Positions 47,202-56,871 of a stretch of DNA of 64,000 bases are shown here, piece after piece (the stretch's first letter is position 1; the number at the start of each line of letters is the position of its first letter). Both the position numbers and the translations under genes were made by a program. The DNA is from Archangium sp. Lineage in GTDB: Bacteria; Myxococcota; Myxococcia; Myxococcales; Myxococcaceae. Below the pieces are notes generated by a model. That model did no database searches. It saw nothing but the letters and a program-made list of their open reading frames with translations, and was not told where the DNA came from. Location of the stretch: contig JAUYRZ010000036.1 in assembly GCA_030695565.1 (NCBI GenBank), forward strand, positions 62,001 through 126,000, read 5' to 3'.

Positions 47202-50024
47202 ATGCGTCTGCTCATTCTCGCCAGCCTCCTCTCGACTGCCGCCTTCGCTGCTCCTCCCGTGGTGAGCACCCCCGCGGCCGTCGATCCCCCGGTGATGAGC
47301 CCCTCGCGAAACGGCAACGGCCTGGCCTTCGCGCAGGGCGTCAGCGGGGGCGGCGTGAGCCTGGTGGTGTGGGTCGACACCCGCGCGCCCAGCGGAGGCC
47401 GCAGGGTGTGGGCCACGCGGCTCGACGCGCTGGGGCAGCCTCTCGACAAGCCCATGCTCGAGGTGGGTGACAGCTACGGCGTCTCCGACAGCCACCGGCC
47501 GCGAGTGGCCTTCGACGGCACGAACTTCGTGGTGGTGTGGATCGAACCCTCGCAACGAACGGTCTCCTACCGCCGCATCTCGCCTCAGGGCGCGCTGGTG
47601 GACGCCGCGCCCCGCACCGCCGTGACGTTGGCGACCGCGACCTTCAACGGCACGAACGTGGTGAGCAACGGCGCGGGCACCAGCCTCATCACCTGGGTGA
47701 AGACCACGGGCCCCGGCGCCGCGACGGTGGAAGCCAAACGCTTCGACGTCACGGGCGCGGCGCTCGACTCCAACGCGCTCTCGGTGAGCCCCACGCCTTC
47801 GGGCCTGCGCTCGGGCGTGGTGTTCGACGGCACCCAGTTCATGCTCACGTTCCTCACCGGCGCGAACAACGCCTACACCCTGAGCGCACGGCGCATCTCG
47901 CTCGCGGGCGCGTTGGGCACGCTGACGAACTTCTTCACGCTGGGTGCGAACTACGCGACCACCACCATGGCCTGCGCGACCGCGGGTTGCCTGCTCGCGT
48001 GGCCGAGCGGCACCCAGGTGCTCGGGGCGCGCTTCGCCAATGGCGCGTTGGTCGACACCAGCCCGCTGACCCTGTTCTCGCGCGCCTCGCGGCCGACGGC
48101 CCTCGCCAGCCTGGCCTTCGATGGCACGCGCTACTGGCTCACCGCCGACGCCACTGGTCCCTCGTCGTTCGACGACACCGGCGTGGCAGTTCGGCTGGAC
48201 ACCAGCGCCACGCCGCTGGGCACCACTGACTTCCCCGACGCGTGGGACCCTTCGGGCTTCGTCGGGCCCACCGGCACCTTCTTTGCGCTGAGGGGTGGCC
48301 GACTTCTGGTGACCCGCGTCGACAGCGCGGGCACGTTGCTCGACACGCCGGAAATTCAGATCGACTACGCCGCGAACGATCAGCGCGAGGGGCGCCTCGC
48401 CGTCGCGGGGGGCGTGGTGCTGGCCGCATGGCGCGATTCACGTGAGCCCACCGACGTGGTGATGGCGCGCCGGTTCGATCTCTCCGGCATGCCGCTCGAC
48501 CCGCAGTCGCTGCGCCTGGGCGCCTTCGCGAACCCGTTCTCGAGCGGCATGGTCGACGTGGTCTTCGATGGTCAGAGCTTCGTGGTGGGTTGGAGAGATG
48601 GCGCGCGCGTTCATCTTTCACGGGTGTCGCCGACGGGTGTGGTGCTCGATCCGCCCGGGGGCGTGGTCGTCTCGCCCGCCAATGCGGACCACATCCGCAT
48701 GGTCTCGGATGGACAGGTCACGTTCGTCGTATGGCAGGGTCGGCCCTCCGCTTCGATCGACGTGCTTGGGGTCAGGTTCTCTCGCGCCGGCGTGCTGCTC
48801 GATGCGCCTCCGTTCGTGTTGGCCTCAGCCGCAGGCGACGAGACTGCTCCGTCGTTGTGTTTCGACGGGACGAACGTGTGGGCGGGCTGGGTCGCGTCGC
48901 AGTTTCGGGCGACGCGTCTCTCTTCGACCGGATCAGTGCTCGACCCGGCTGGGATTCCCCTCACGGGGCCTGGGCAGAACGCAGAGCTGGTCTCAGGTAC
49001 GCCTTGTGTGACCGCGTGGAACGACGGCGTCTCGATTCCCCGAGCTTCGCGCTTCACCGCTGACGGTGGCCTCGATGGTGCCAGTGCGCTCTCGCCGCTG
49101 CGCGCAGCCAACACGCCGTCGATGACGTGGAACGGCGCGCTCTACGTGGCGGCCGTGACCCAGAGCACCTCGCAGAGCTTTTCGCTGGGGCGTTGGCTCA
49201 ATGGGCAGCTGGTCGACTCAACGAATACCGTCACCATCGCGACTCCGGGAGGCAATCCGTCGCTCGACACGGCTTCCAACGGCGCGGGCACCAGCTTCGT
49301 CATTCATCAGACGTGGGACTCGCGGCCGGCTGCCTCGGCGCACCGGGTCTTCCTCACGTCGGTGCTCGATCTGCTCGATGGTCAGCCGTGCTCTGCGGCG
49401 AACGTTTGTCACTCAGGGTCGTGCGTCGACGGCGTGTGCTGCAACACCGCGTGCGCAGGCGGAGCGAATGATTGCCAGGCGTGCAGCATCTCGGCGGGCG
49501 CGGCGGTCGATGGCGCCTGTGGGCCGACGACGGGCAACGGCTGCTCCGATCAGAGCGCGTGTACTCAAACCGACGCGTGTCTGGCCGGAGCGTGCCAGGG
49601 CATGAACCCGGTCAGCTGCCCTGCACCCGGTGAGTGCGAGCTGACGAACCTCTGTGTGGCGGCGACTGGCGCGTGCCAGGTGCAGCGCCGCGCTGACGGC
49701 TCTGCGTGCAGCGCGGGCGAGTGTCGCGGTGGGGCGTGCGTGGCGATTGCTGACGCGGGCAGTGGTGGGGGCGCGGGTGGTGGAGGCGGCACTGCGACGG
49801 GTGGCGGCTCTGCGACGGGTGGCGGCTCTGCGACGGGTGGCGGCTCTCCGACGGGTGGCGGCTCTCCGACTGGCGGTGGGAGTGGGACGGGCGGTGGCGC
49901 TGCGACAGGTGGTGGCGAGGCCGTCGGTGGCGGCGGCGGTGGAACTCCGACGGGCTGCGGCTGCACCAGTGGGTTTGAGGTCTTCGCGCTGCTCGCGCTG
50001 GCGCTCCTTCGCAAGCAGCGCTGA
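47202..50024 (+). CDS. secreted repeat protein with MYXO-CTERM-like tail
   Basis: This 940-residue product has a signal peptide (MRLLILASLLSTAAFAAPP) and about 700 residues of strands with recurring FDGTxFVVxW and VSPTG motifs, suggesting a beta-propeller. A Cys-rich segment (about residues 730-850) and a Gly-rich GGGSATGGGSATGGG spacer follow, then a GCGCTSGFEVFALLALALLR tail of the MYXO-CTERM kind, which anchors proteins at the outer surface. ATG 47178 is an alternative start eight codons upstream, and the frame continues to a TTG overlapping the GH43 stop. The role is unknown. Confidence 0.82.
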   Translation: MRLLILASLLSTAAFAAPPVVSTPAAVDPPVMSPSRNGNGLAFAQGVSGGGVSLVVWVDTRAPSGGRRVWATRLDALGQPLDKPMLEVGDSYGVSDSHRPRVAFDGTNFVVVWIEPSQRTVSYRRISPQGALVDAAPRTAVTLATATFNGTNVVSNGAGTSLITWVKTTGPGAATVEAKRFDVTGAALDSNALSVSPTPSGLRSGVVFDGTQFMLTFLTGANNAYTLSARRISLAGALGTLTNFFTLGANYATTTMACATAGCLLAWPSGTQVLGARFANGALVDTSPLTLFSRASRPTALASLAFDGTRYWLTADATGPSSFDDTGVAVRLDTSATPLGTTDFPDAWDPSGFVGPTGTFFALRGGRLLVTRVDSAGTLLDTPEIQIDYAANDQREGRLAVAGGVVLAAWRDSREPTDVVMARRFDLSGMPLDPQSLRLGAFANPFSSGMVDVVFDGQSFVVGWRDGARVHLSRVSPTGVVLDPPGGVVVSPANADHIRMVSDGQVTFVVWQGRPSASIDVLGVRFSRAGVLLDAPPFVLASAAGDETAPSLCFDGTNVWAGWVASQFRATRLSSTGSVLDPAGIPLTGPGQNAELVSGTPCVTAWNDGVSIPRASRFTADGGLDGASALSPLRAANTPSMTWNGALYVAAVTQSTSQSFSLGRWLNGQLVDSTNTVTIATPGGNPSLDTASNGAGTSFVIHQTWDSRPAASAHRVFLTSVLDLLDGQPCSAANVCHSGSCVDGVCCNTACAGGANDCQACSISAGAAVDGACGPTTGNGCSDQSACTQTDACLAGACQGMNPVSCPAPGECELTNLCVAATGACQVQRRADGSACSAGECRGGACVAIADAGSGGGAGGGGGTATGGGSATGGGSATGGGSPTGGGSPTGGGSGTGGGAATGGGEAVGGGGGGTPTGCGCTSGFEVFALLALALLRKQR

Positions 50025-50049
50025 TCCCACGGGCGACGGCGCGTGTTCG

Positions 50050-50105
50050 CCCTCTCCCCGACCCTCTCCCCCTCGGGGAGAGGGAGAGCGTGGGAGAGCG
50101 TGAGG
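50050..50105. repeat. REP-like palindromic repeat
   Basis: CCCTCTCCCCGACCCTCTCCCC followed by CTCGGGGAGAGGGAGAGC lies between convergent genes and probably ends transcription of both. Confidence 0.75.
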
Positions 50106-50136
50106 GATGGAAAGCGAGAGCGAGTGTGTGTGTGGC

Positions 50137-51420
50137 CTAGCTCTGCCGATCGGGATCGATGCCGTCGGCGCGCAGTCGGTCTGCAGGCGCGACGTCAGCC
50201 ACGGTTCCCTTCGGGTGCTCGTACCAGCCGCTGCCGTCTTCTTGATCCGGCTTCGCGCGCACCTTGAGCACCGTGAACATGCCGCCCATGTCGATCGACG
50301 CGAACGGGCCTTTGCCGCCCACCATGGGAATCGAGTTGGTGGGCATCTTCATGTTCATCGCAGACATCGCGCCCATGCCGTCCTGGCCCATGGTCATGTA
50401 GCAGGGCACCAGCGCTTGAACGCGGCGATCGATCCGGCGCGCGTCGGCGCCCACCATCACCGGAAAGCCGTGGCCCATCTGGTTCATCACGTGATGCGTC
50501 ATGTGGCAGTGCATCGCCCAGTCGCCGGCTTCACGCGGCACGAACTCGAACACGCGCACCGAGCCCACGGGCACGAGGAAAGTCGTCTCGGGGTGACGTG
50601 CTGACGACGGCACCTCACCGCCATCCGTCCAGGTCAGCTCGGCGCTCAGGCCGTGCAGATGAATGGGGTGGTGATCCATCGGGGAGAGATTGCCGATGCG
50701 CACCCGCACCCGTTCTCCCACGCCCATCACCAACGGCGCCGTCGCAGGGAAGGCCTTCGAGTTGAAGGTGAGCACGTTGAAGTCGGCCATCGCGTTCGGG
50801 TCGGGCCGCGCGGCTCCCGGGTGAATGAGCCACTCGTGGGCCATCAACACGAAGTCGCGATCGACGCGCGGGCCCCGTGGTGACTTCGGGTGCACGACGA
50901 TCATCCCGTTCATGCCCAGGGCCATCTGGGTCATCTCGTCGAAGTGCGGGTGGTACATGAACGTGCCCGCGTCTTTGAAGGTGAACTCGTAGAGGAACGT
51001 CTCGCCCGGCTCGATCGGCTTCTGGGTGAGCCCCGACACGCCGTCCATTCCGTTCGGGAGGATGACGCCGTGCCAGTGCACGGTGGTCGCTTCGGGGAGC
51101 CGGTTGGTGACGTAGAGCCGAACCCGATCACCCTGCGTCACTTCGATGGTCGGGCCAGGCGTGGAGTTGTTGTAGCCCCACGCCTTGATGTTCAACCCCG
51201 GCGCGAGCTCGTGATCGAACTCATGCGCCACCAGGTGACCGACCTTCACGCCGTTGATCAACTTGAGCGGCAGCGTCGAACCATTCGGAGTCACCACGCC
51301 CTTCTGTCCACCCGGCGCCACCACCACGGAGGGCGCTGCCACCGCCCTGGCCAGCACGTCCTTCGCGGCGAGCGCTCCACCGGCCATCACACCCAGCTGC
51401 ATCAGTTCGCGGCGGTTCAT
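50137..51420 (-). CDS. multicopper oxidase (CuoB/CopA-like), Tat-type signal
   Basis: This 427-residue protein has all four copper-binding blocks: HWHG (about residue 115), HPHF, HPIHLHG (about 270) and the C-terminal HCHMTHH. A Met-rich stretch near the end (MTMGQDGMGAMSAMNMKMP) is typical of enzymes that protect against copper by oxidising Cu(I). The start MNRRELMQLGVMAGG has a twin-Arg-like signal. It is the third gene of a sigma factor / outer membrane / oxidase group, so it is probably induced by copper. Confidence 0.93.
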   Translation of the reverse strand: MNRRELMQLGVMAGGALAAKDVLARAVAAPSVVVAPGGQKGVVTPNGSTLPLKLINGVKVGHLVAHEFDHELAPGLNIKAWGYNNSTPGPTIEVTQGDRVRLYVTNRLPEATTVHWHGVILPNGMDGVSGLTQKPIEPGETFLYEFTFKDAGTFMYHPHFDEMTQMALGMNGMIVVHPKSPRGPRVDRDFVLMAHEWLIHPGAARPDPNAMADFNVLTFNSKAFPATAPLVMGVGERVRVRIGNLSPMDHHPIHLHGLSAELTWTDGGEVPSSARHPETTFLVPVGSVRVFEFVPREAGDWAMHCHMTHHVMNQMGHGFPVMVGADARRIDRRVQALVPCYMTMGQDGMGAMSAMNMKMPTNSIPMVGGKGPFASIDMGGMFTVLKVRAKPDQEDGSGWYEHPKGTVADVAPADRLRADGIDPDRQS

Positions 51421-51421
51421 C

Positions 51422-52862
51422 TCAATGACCTCCCGTGGGCTCGACGGACATCGACGTGCTCCCGGGCACTGCACCCAGGGCCAGCGGCGTGGAACGGCCC
51501 GCCAGCAACAACTCGACCGACGCGCGCGCCTTCCAGGCATCGAGGGTGGCATCGACCTGCGCGATGGCGGTCTCCGTGACGGCACGTTGCGCGGCGAGCA
51601 GCTGAAAGACGTTCAGCTGCATCGCGTTGTACTGAAGCAGGCTCTGCTGCAGCACTTCCTGCCGCGCGGGGAGCAAGCGCTCCGAATAGTGACGCGCGCG
51701 TTTGCCAGCGGACTCGGCGCGATTGAGCGCGGTGCGCACCGACGAACGAACGTGGAGCGCCTGGCCTTCGGCGCGTGCCCGCAGCGCGTCGTATTCACTG
51801 CGAGCCGAGAGCTGCTTGCCCTGCGCACGATCGAACACCGGCAGGCCCACGGTCACGTGACCACCGAGCTCCCACAAGGCCGCGTCGCGTTCGCCGTGAA
51901 AGCCGGCCGACAGATGCGGCAACCACGACTCGGTCTTCGCGAGCCCGACTTTGCGGCTGGCGGCCTCTGCCCGGAAGATCAGCTCGGCGAGCTCGAGGTT
52001 CGCGGAGAGCGCCTTCGCTTCGGTCGCCTCGCCTTCCTTCAACTCCTTCGGGGGCGGCAACGGGCCTTCCAGCGTCCACGCGGTGCGTGCACCGGTCAGC
52101 CCCAGCTTGCGGTTGAGCGCCTCGCGGCCGTCGAGCAGGGCGTTCTCGGCTTCGGCGACCTGCACGCGGGAGAGCTCCACCGAGGTCGGCTCGTTGGCGA
52201 GGGTGAGCGCGGGAATGTTGCCCACCTTCGAGAGCTCGAGCGCCGTCTCGTAGGAGGCCTGGTTCGACGCGAACGCGCGCAGCCGCAGCTCCAACTTCTG
52301 CTGGAGCGCCTGCACTTCGTAGAACGCGACGCGGGTGGTCCAGGTGAGATCGAGCAGGGCGCCCGCCGCCTTCAACTTCTCTGCGTCGAGCGTCGCTTCG
52401 GCCACGCCTGCGCGTGCGGGCGCGAGGAACATCGCCGAGAGGTTGAGCTCGACCCCGAGATCGATCTGCGCCGGCTGCTCACCGCCGGGATCGCGGACCT
52501 CGAACTCCACTTCCGGGTTGGGCACCAGCCCCGCGGTCACCAGCTGGCCACGCGCGATACCGACCTCAGCGAGGGCCGCGCGCGCTTCACGATTGTTGAG
52601 CAGCGCCACCCGCACCGCTGCATCCGCATTGAGCGGGCGTGAGAGCAGGTTGTCGACTTCTTCAGGCACCGACTCGGGAACGTCGAAGCGGGGCAGGGTG
52701 AGGTTGGCCAACGCGCTGCGCGTGGGTGAGCGTGCTCGCCACGGTCGAACGTCTGGTTTCGGCCTGGGTGAGCTCGAGGGCCGAACCGGAGGCCGGCGTC
52801 TGATGGGCGGAGGGACCTGCGCAAGCGGTCAGGAGAAGCAGCAGCAAGGGGCGAGCGGGCAT
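51422..52862 (-). CDS. TolC/CusC-like outer membrane efflux lipoprotein, frameshifted
   Basis: The body (51422-52711 frame) is a TolC-type protein of about 430 residues with paired helical segments (ADAAVRVALLNNREARAALA, VGIARGQLVTAGLVPNPEVE). Its N-terminus is in another frame: ATG 52862 encodes MPARPLLLLLLTACAGP, a lipoprotein signal with Cys14. The two frames meet near 52712-52730 with a shift of one base. Either a sequencing error or a recent mutation explains it; the only start in the body frame is a TTG without signal peptide. It lies 1 base before the multicopper oxidase gene and is the likely outer channel of a copper efflux system. Confidence 0.8.
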
Positions 52863-52920
52863 GGGGTACCTGAAAGTCGTCGAGGGGTCTGGCTGAGAAG
52901 ACGCCGCACCCCGCAGGGCC

Positions 52921-53484
52921 TTACACCGCTGCGAGGGGTTTGTTGGAAGCACAGGTGCAATCGAGACAGCCATGCTCGGCGCAGCTGCCACAACACGCCT
53001 TGACCTGCTTCTTCAGGGCCTCGCGGGCCCGGTGCACGCGCACGGCGGCGTTGTTGGGCGTGATGCCGCTGAGGCGGGCGAAGTCAGCGAGGCTCTGGCC
53101 CTCCACCTCGAGCGCGGAGAGGGCCGCGGCGTATTCGGGCTTGAGCGTCGCTGCGAGTCGCCCGATGCACTGGCAGATGGCGTCGCGGGTGTCGGGTGCG
53201 GGCTCGTGTTCATCACCCAGCTCCTTCGCCAGCCGCTCGAGCGCAGAGGCCGACGCCCCTGCTCGGCGCGCCCGGTCGACCAGGGCGTTGCGGAGCACCT
53301 GGTAGAACCACGCGATCGCGGTCTCCCGCTCGACGTTCCCTGCACTCTGCAGCCCGCGAACGAAGGCCTCCTGGAGCACGTCTTCCGCTTGCGAACGATC
53401 GCCCAGGCGCCGCTCGAGAAAGCGCAAGAAGTCGCGGTGACCTTCGACCAGCGTTTGCACGACGTCGTTCTCCACTCCGTTCAT
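52921..53484 (-). CDS. CorE-like ECF sigma factor with C-terminal Cys-rich domain
   Basis: This 187-residue ECF sigma factor has region 2 (about residues 15-80, GDRSQAEDVLQEAFVRGLQS) and region 4 (about 105-160, LSGITPNNAAVRVHRAREAL). A Cys-rich tail, CCGSCAEHGCLDCTC, ends the protein. Such tails bind copper or other metal ions and control activity in CorE-type factors of Myxococcus, so no anti-sigma factor is needed. It is the first gene upstream of the efflux protein and multicopper oxidase, its probable targets. ATG 53484 is preferred to a start three codons earlier. Confidence 0.88.
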   Translation of the reverse strand: MNGVENDVVQTLVEGHRDFLRFLERRLGDRSQAEDVLQEAFVRGLQSAGNVERETAIAWFYQVLRNALVDRARRAGASASALERLAKELGDEHEPAPDTRDAICQCIGRLAATLKPEYAAALSALEVEGQSLADFARLSGITPNNAAVRVHRAREALKKQVKACCGSCAEHGCLDCTCASNKPLAAV

Positions 53485-53571
53485 GGCGCGCAAGCTAACT
53501 CGGCTCGAGGGCGCTGGCCTCCCTGCCGACCAGCGCGATCGGTCGGCTGAAACTCAAGCTGCGCCAGACTC

Positions 53572-53661
53572 ATGGCCACGGTGGGTGACGGCGTCAACGA
53601 CGCGCCTGCGCTCGCGGGCGCTGACGTGGGCCTCGCGAAGGGCCGCGGCACCGAGGTCGCC
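53572..53661 (+). pseudogene. fragment of a heavy-metal P-type ATPase
   Basis: Thirty codons read MATVGDGVNDAPALAGADVG and then LAKGRGTEVA, a clear match to the hinge motif (Gly-Asp-Gly-x-Asn-Asp-Ala-Pro-Ala) of copper-transporting P-type ATPases. Upstream and downstream sequence in this frame lacks the rest of the enzyme. It lies beside the copper sigma factor gene on the other strand and is probably the remnant of a lost copA-like gene. Confidence 0.8.
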
Positions 53662-53731
53662 GGTCTTCGCGAGCGCGGCCATGTCGTTGTCGAGCGTGTC
53701 GGTGCTCACCACGGGTTGCGCTTGCGCCGTT

Positions 53732-55027
53732 TCAGAGCAACCCGCGCTGCTTGATGTCGAGGTACGCGCTCACGCCCGCGCTCGCAAAGGCGGCCGGGGT
53801 CCCACGCACCACGCGCGCCCCACCTTCACGCAGCCGCGCCACCGTCGCTTCTCCATCCCGTTCAAGGCGGGCCGCGACCACCCGCTCGTACGCCGCGCTG
53901 GCAGTCGCGGGCACCTCGGTCGCAATGCGGTGCACCGCTTCATCCTGCAGCGAGACGATCATCGGCAGATGACGGGGCACGAGCCGGCGCGCCCTCAGCA
54001 GCAGCGCCGCCGAGGTCTCCTTGTCGACCAGATCGGTCAGCACGATCACCAACGATCGGCGCGCCCCTCGAGCGAAGGCCTGATCGATCGCAGCACCGTA
54101 GTTGCTCTCTTCGAGCACCGCTTCCACCTGGTAGAGCGCCTGCGCGATCGCCCGCAGTTGTTCGACGCCCTTGCGCGGTGGCAACCACCGCTTCACGTCG
54201 CGGCCGAACGCGAGCACGCCGACGAGGTCGCCCTGGTCGAGCGCCACCTTCGCCAGCCGCAGCGCCGCGTCGACCGCGTGATCCAGCTTGCGCCGGCCGT
54301 TGCTCTCACCCTCCATGTGCCGCCCGCAATCGAGCAGCAGGATCACCTGCTGGTTCTTCTCTGGCTGGTGCTGTCGCACGAACGGCTTGCCTCGCCGCGC
54401 GGTCGCTTTCCAATCGATGCTGCGTCGATCGTCGCCGGGCCGGTATTCGCGCAGCGACTCGAACTCACGGCCTTCGGCGCGTACGCGGATCACCCGGCGG
54501 CTGACTTGATCCTCCGCCCGTGCCAGCTCGAGCGCGTCGCGGGAGAGCACCGAGAGATCCGGAAAGACCTTCACCGATTGACGCAGCTCGATCGTCTGCC
54601 GCCGCGTGCAAAGCCCAAGCGGTCCATCGAGCTTCACCGTGAGTGGACCGAATTGAAGATCGCCCCGCGTGGAAGGCGTCAGCCGCCACTCGATCACGCA
54701 CGCACCGGAGAACCGTTGGCGATGACCTTCGATCGCGGGCCCCGGCGTCACCCAGTCACGCAGCTCACCGCTCACCGAACGCCCGCGAGGGGTGACCTCG
54801 AGCTTCACCAGGTTGCTGCGCCCCGAAGAGAGCACCGGCTCGACCCCGCGGCGGATCTCCAGGGCCTCAGCGCGAGGCGAGAGAAAGTAATCCACCGCGA
54901 CCAACACCAGCAGCGCCACGTCGAAGGCGATCAACAACGGCGCGATCGATGGAGACAACAACGCGACCGCGGCAGGCACCAGGCTCAACGCCGCCAACCA
55001 CAACGCTCGTGTCGTGGGGATGGGCAT
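53732..55027 (-). CDS. DUF58-domain protein
   Basis: This 431-residue product has two N-terminal hydrophobic helices and the DUF58 hallmark REYRPGDDRRSIDWKATARR at about residues 195-214, followed by a vWA-like fold (VILLLDCGRHMEG). It is co-transcribed with the MoxR ATPase gene 3 bases upstream. MoxR-DUF58 pairs are thought to act as chaperone-like systems that assemble or activate other proteins; the client is unknown. Confidence 0.92.
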   Translation of the reverse strand: MPIPTTRALWLAALSLVPAAVALLSPSIAPLLIAFDVALLVLVAVDYFLSPRAEALEIRRGVEPVLSSGRSNLVKLEVTPRGRSVSGELRDWVTPGPAIEGHRQRFSGACVIEWRLTPSTRGDLQFGPLTVKLDGPLGLCTRRQTIELRQSVKVFPDLSVLSRDALELARAEDQVSRRVIRVRAEGREFESLREYRPGDDRRSIDWKATARRGKPFVRQHQPEKNQQVILLLDCGRHMEGESNGRRKLDHAVDAALRLAKVALDQGDLVGVLAFGRDVKRWLPPRKGVEQLRAIAQALYQVEAVLEESNYGAAIDQAFARGARRSLVIVLTDLVDKETSAALLLRARRLVPRHLPMIVSLQDEAVHRIATEVPATASAAYERVVAARLERDGEATVARLREGGARVVRGTPAAFASAGVSAYLDIKQRGLL

Positions 55028-55029
55028 CG

Positions 55030-55958
<929 letters not shown>

Positions 55959-55959
<1 letters not shown>

Positions 55960-56798
55960 CAGCGGCCCACGTCCTTGAGCCCGAAGATGGTGCCCACGAT
56001 GGAGACGATCGCCGCCAGCACCCCCAGGATGAGCCCGAACGCAGGCTTCGACACCCAGACCTCGTAGTTGCCCACCGAGCTCATGGCCGGCGTCGAGTCC
56101 CACGAGAGCTTCATGTAGACGAGGCACCAGAGCGCCGAGACGCCCACGCAGCCCAGCTGCGCGACCCAGGGGAGCAGCGGGTTCAAGGTCGGCATCGTCT
56201 TGCGCGTGCGGATGATGATGCCTGCCACGGCCATCGAGGCGAGCAGTGTCACCAGGATCCCCGACGAGAAGACGCCCAGCACGTCGCCTTCGGCCACGGT
56301 CTCCTTCCACGGGAAAAAGGTGGAGATCAGCAGCACCGAGGTGCCAGCCAGGGCCAGCTTGTCGGCCATGCTGAGCTCCCAGAGGTACTGCTTGGTGGCC
56401 CCCATGGCGAGCTCGGGATCCATCGCCTTGGTCGCCACGAACTTCTCGGGCGCCTTGCCCTGGTTCGCTTTCCAGTCTTCTTCGGAGACCTGCGAGCGCC
56501 AGTCATTGGCGGCCCGCTCCTTCTTCTCGGCGGCGATGAGCGCGTCGTCTTCTTCTTCGGTGCGCGGCACGTTGGTCGCCCGCTTCTTCACCGCCGGTTT
56601 GGCGGCCACCTTCTTCATGCCCGGTTTGGTCGCCGGTTTGACGCCCGGCCTGGGCGCAGGGCGGCGCGGGGGAGGGGCAGGCTCGTCGTCGTCTTCCGGC
56701 GGCGAGGCGTCGAGCAGCGACGGGTCGAGCACCGTGTCGCAGAACGGACAAACCGCTGCGTCGTCAGCCACGTTCTTCTTGCAGGAGGTGCACTTCAT
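55959..56798 (-). CDS. zinc-ribbon membrane protein
   Basis: This 279-residue product opens with a zinc ribbon ([20 protein letters not shown]), an acidic and Pro/Lys-rich linker (residues 25-110), then four hydrophobic helices (about residues 145-265). It heads the MoxR-DUF58 operon. Its stop overlaps the MoxR start by 1 base. It may anchor the ATPase at the membrane; that is inference from operon position. Confidence 0.8.
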
Positions 56799-56871
56799 CG
56801 GCGAGCGCAGTGTAGACGGTCGCAACCGGATTGCACTCGACAAGCTGGCTTGGGGTTCCTACGACGCCGCC

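Noticed and set aside
49740..49930. Short regular repeats resembling a repeat array
   Set aside because: They encode the Gly-Gly-Gly-Ser linker in frame, with no unique spacers, so not a CRISPR.
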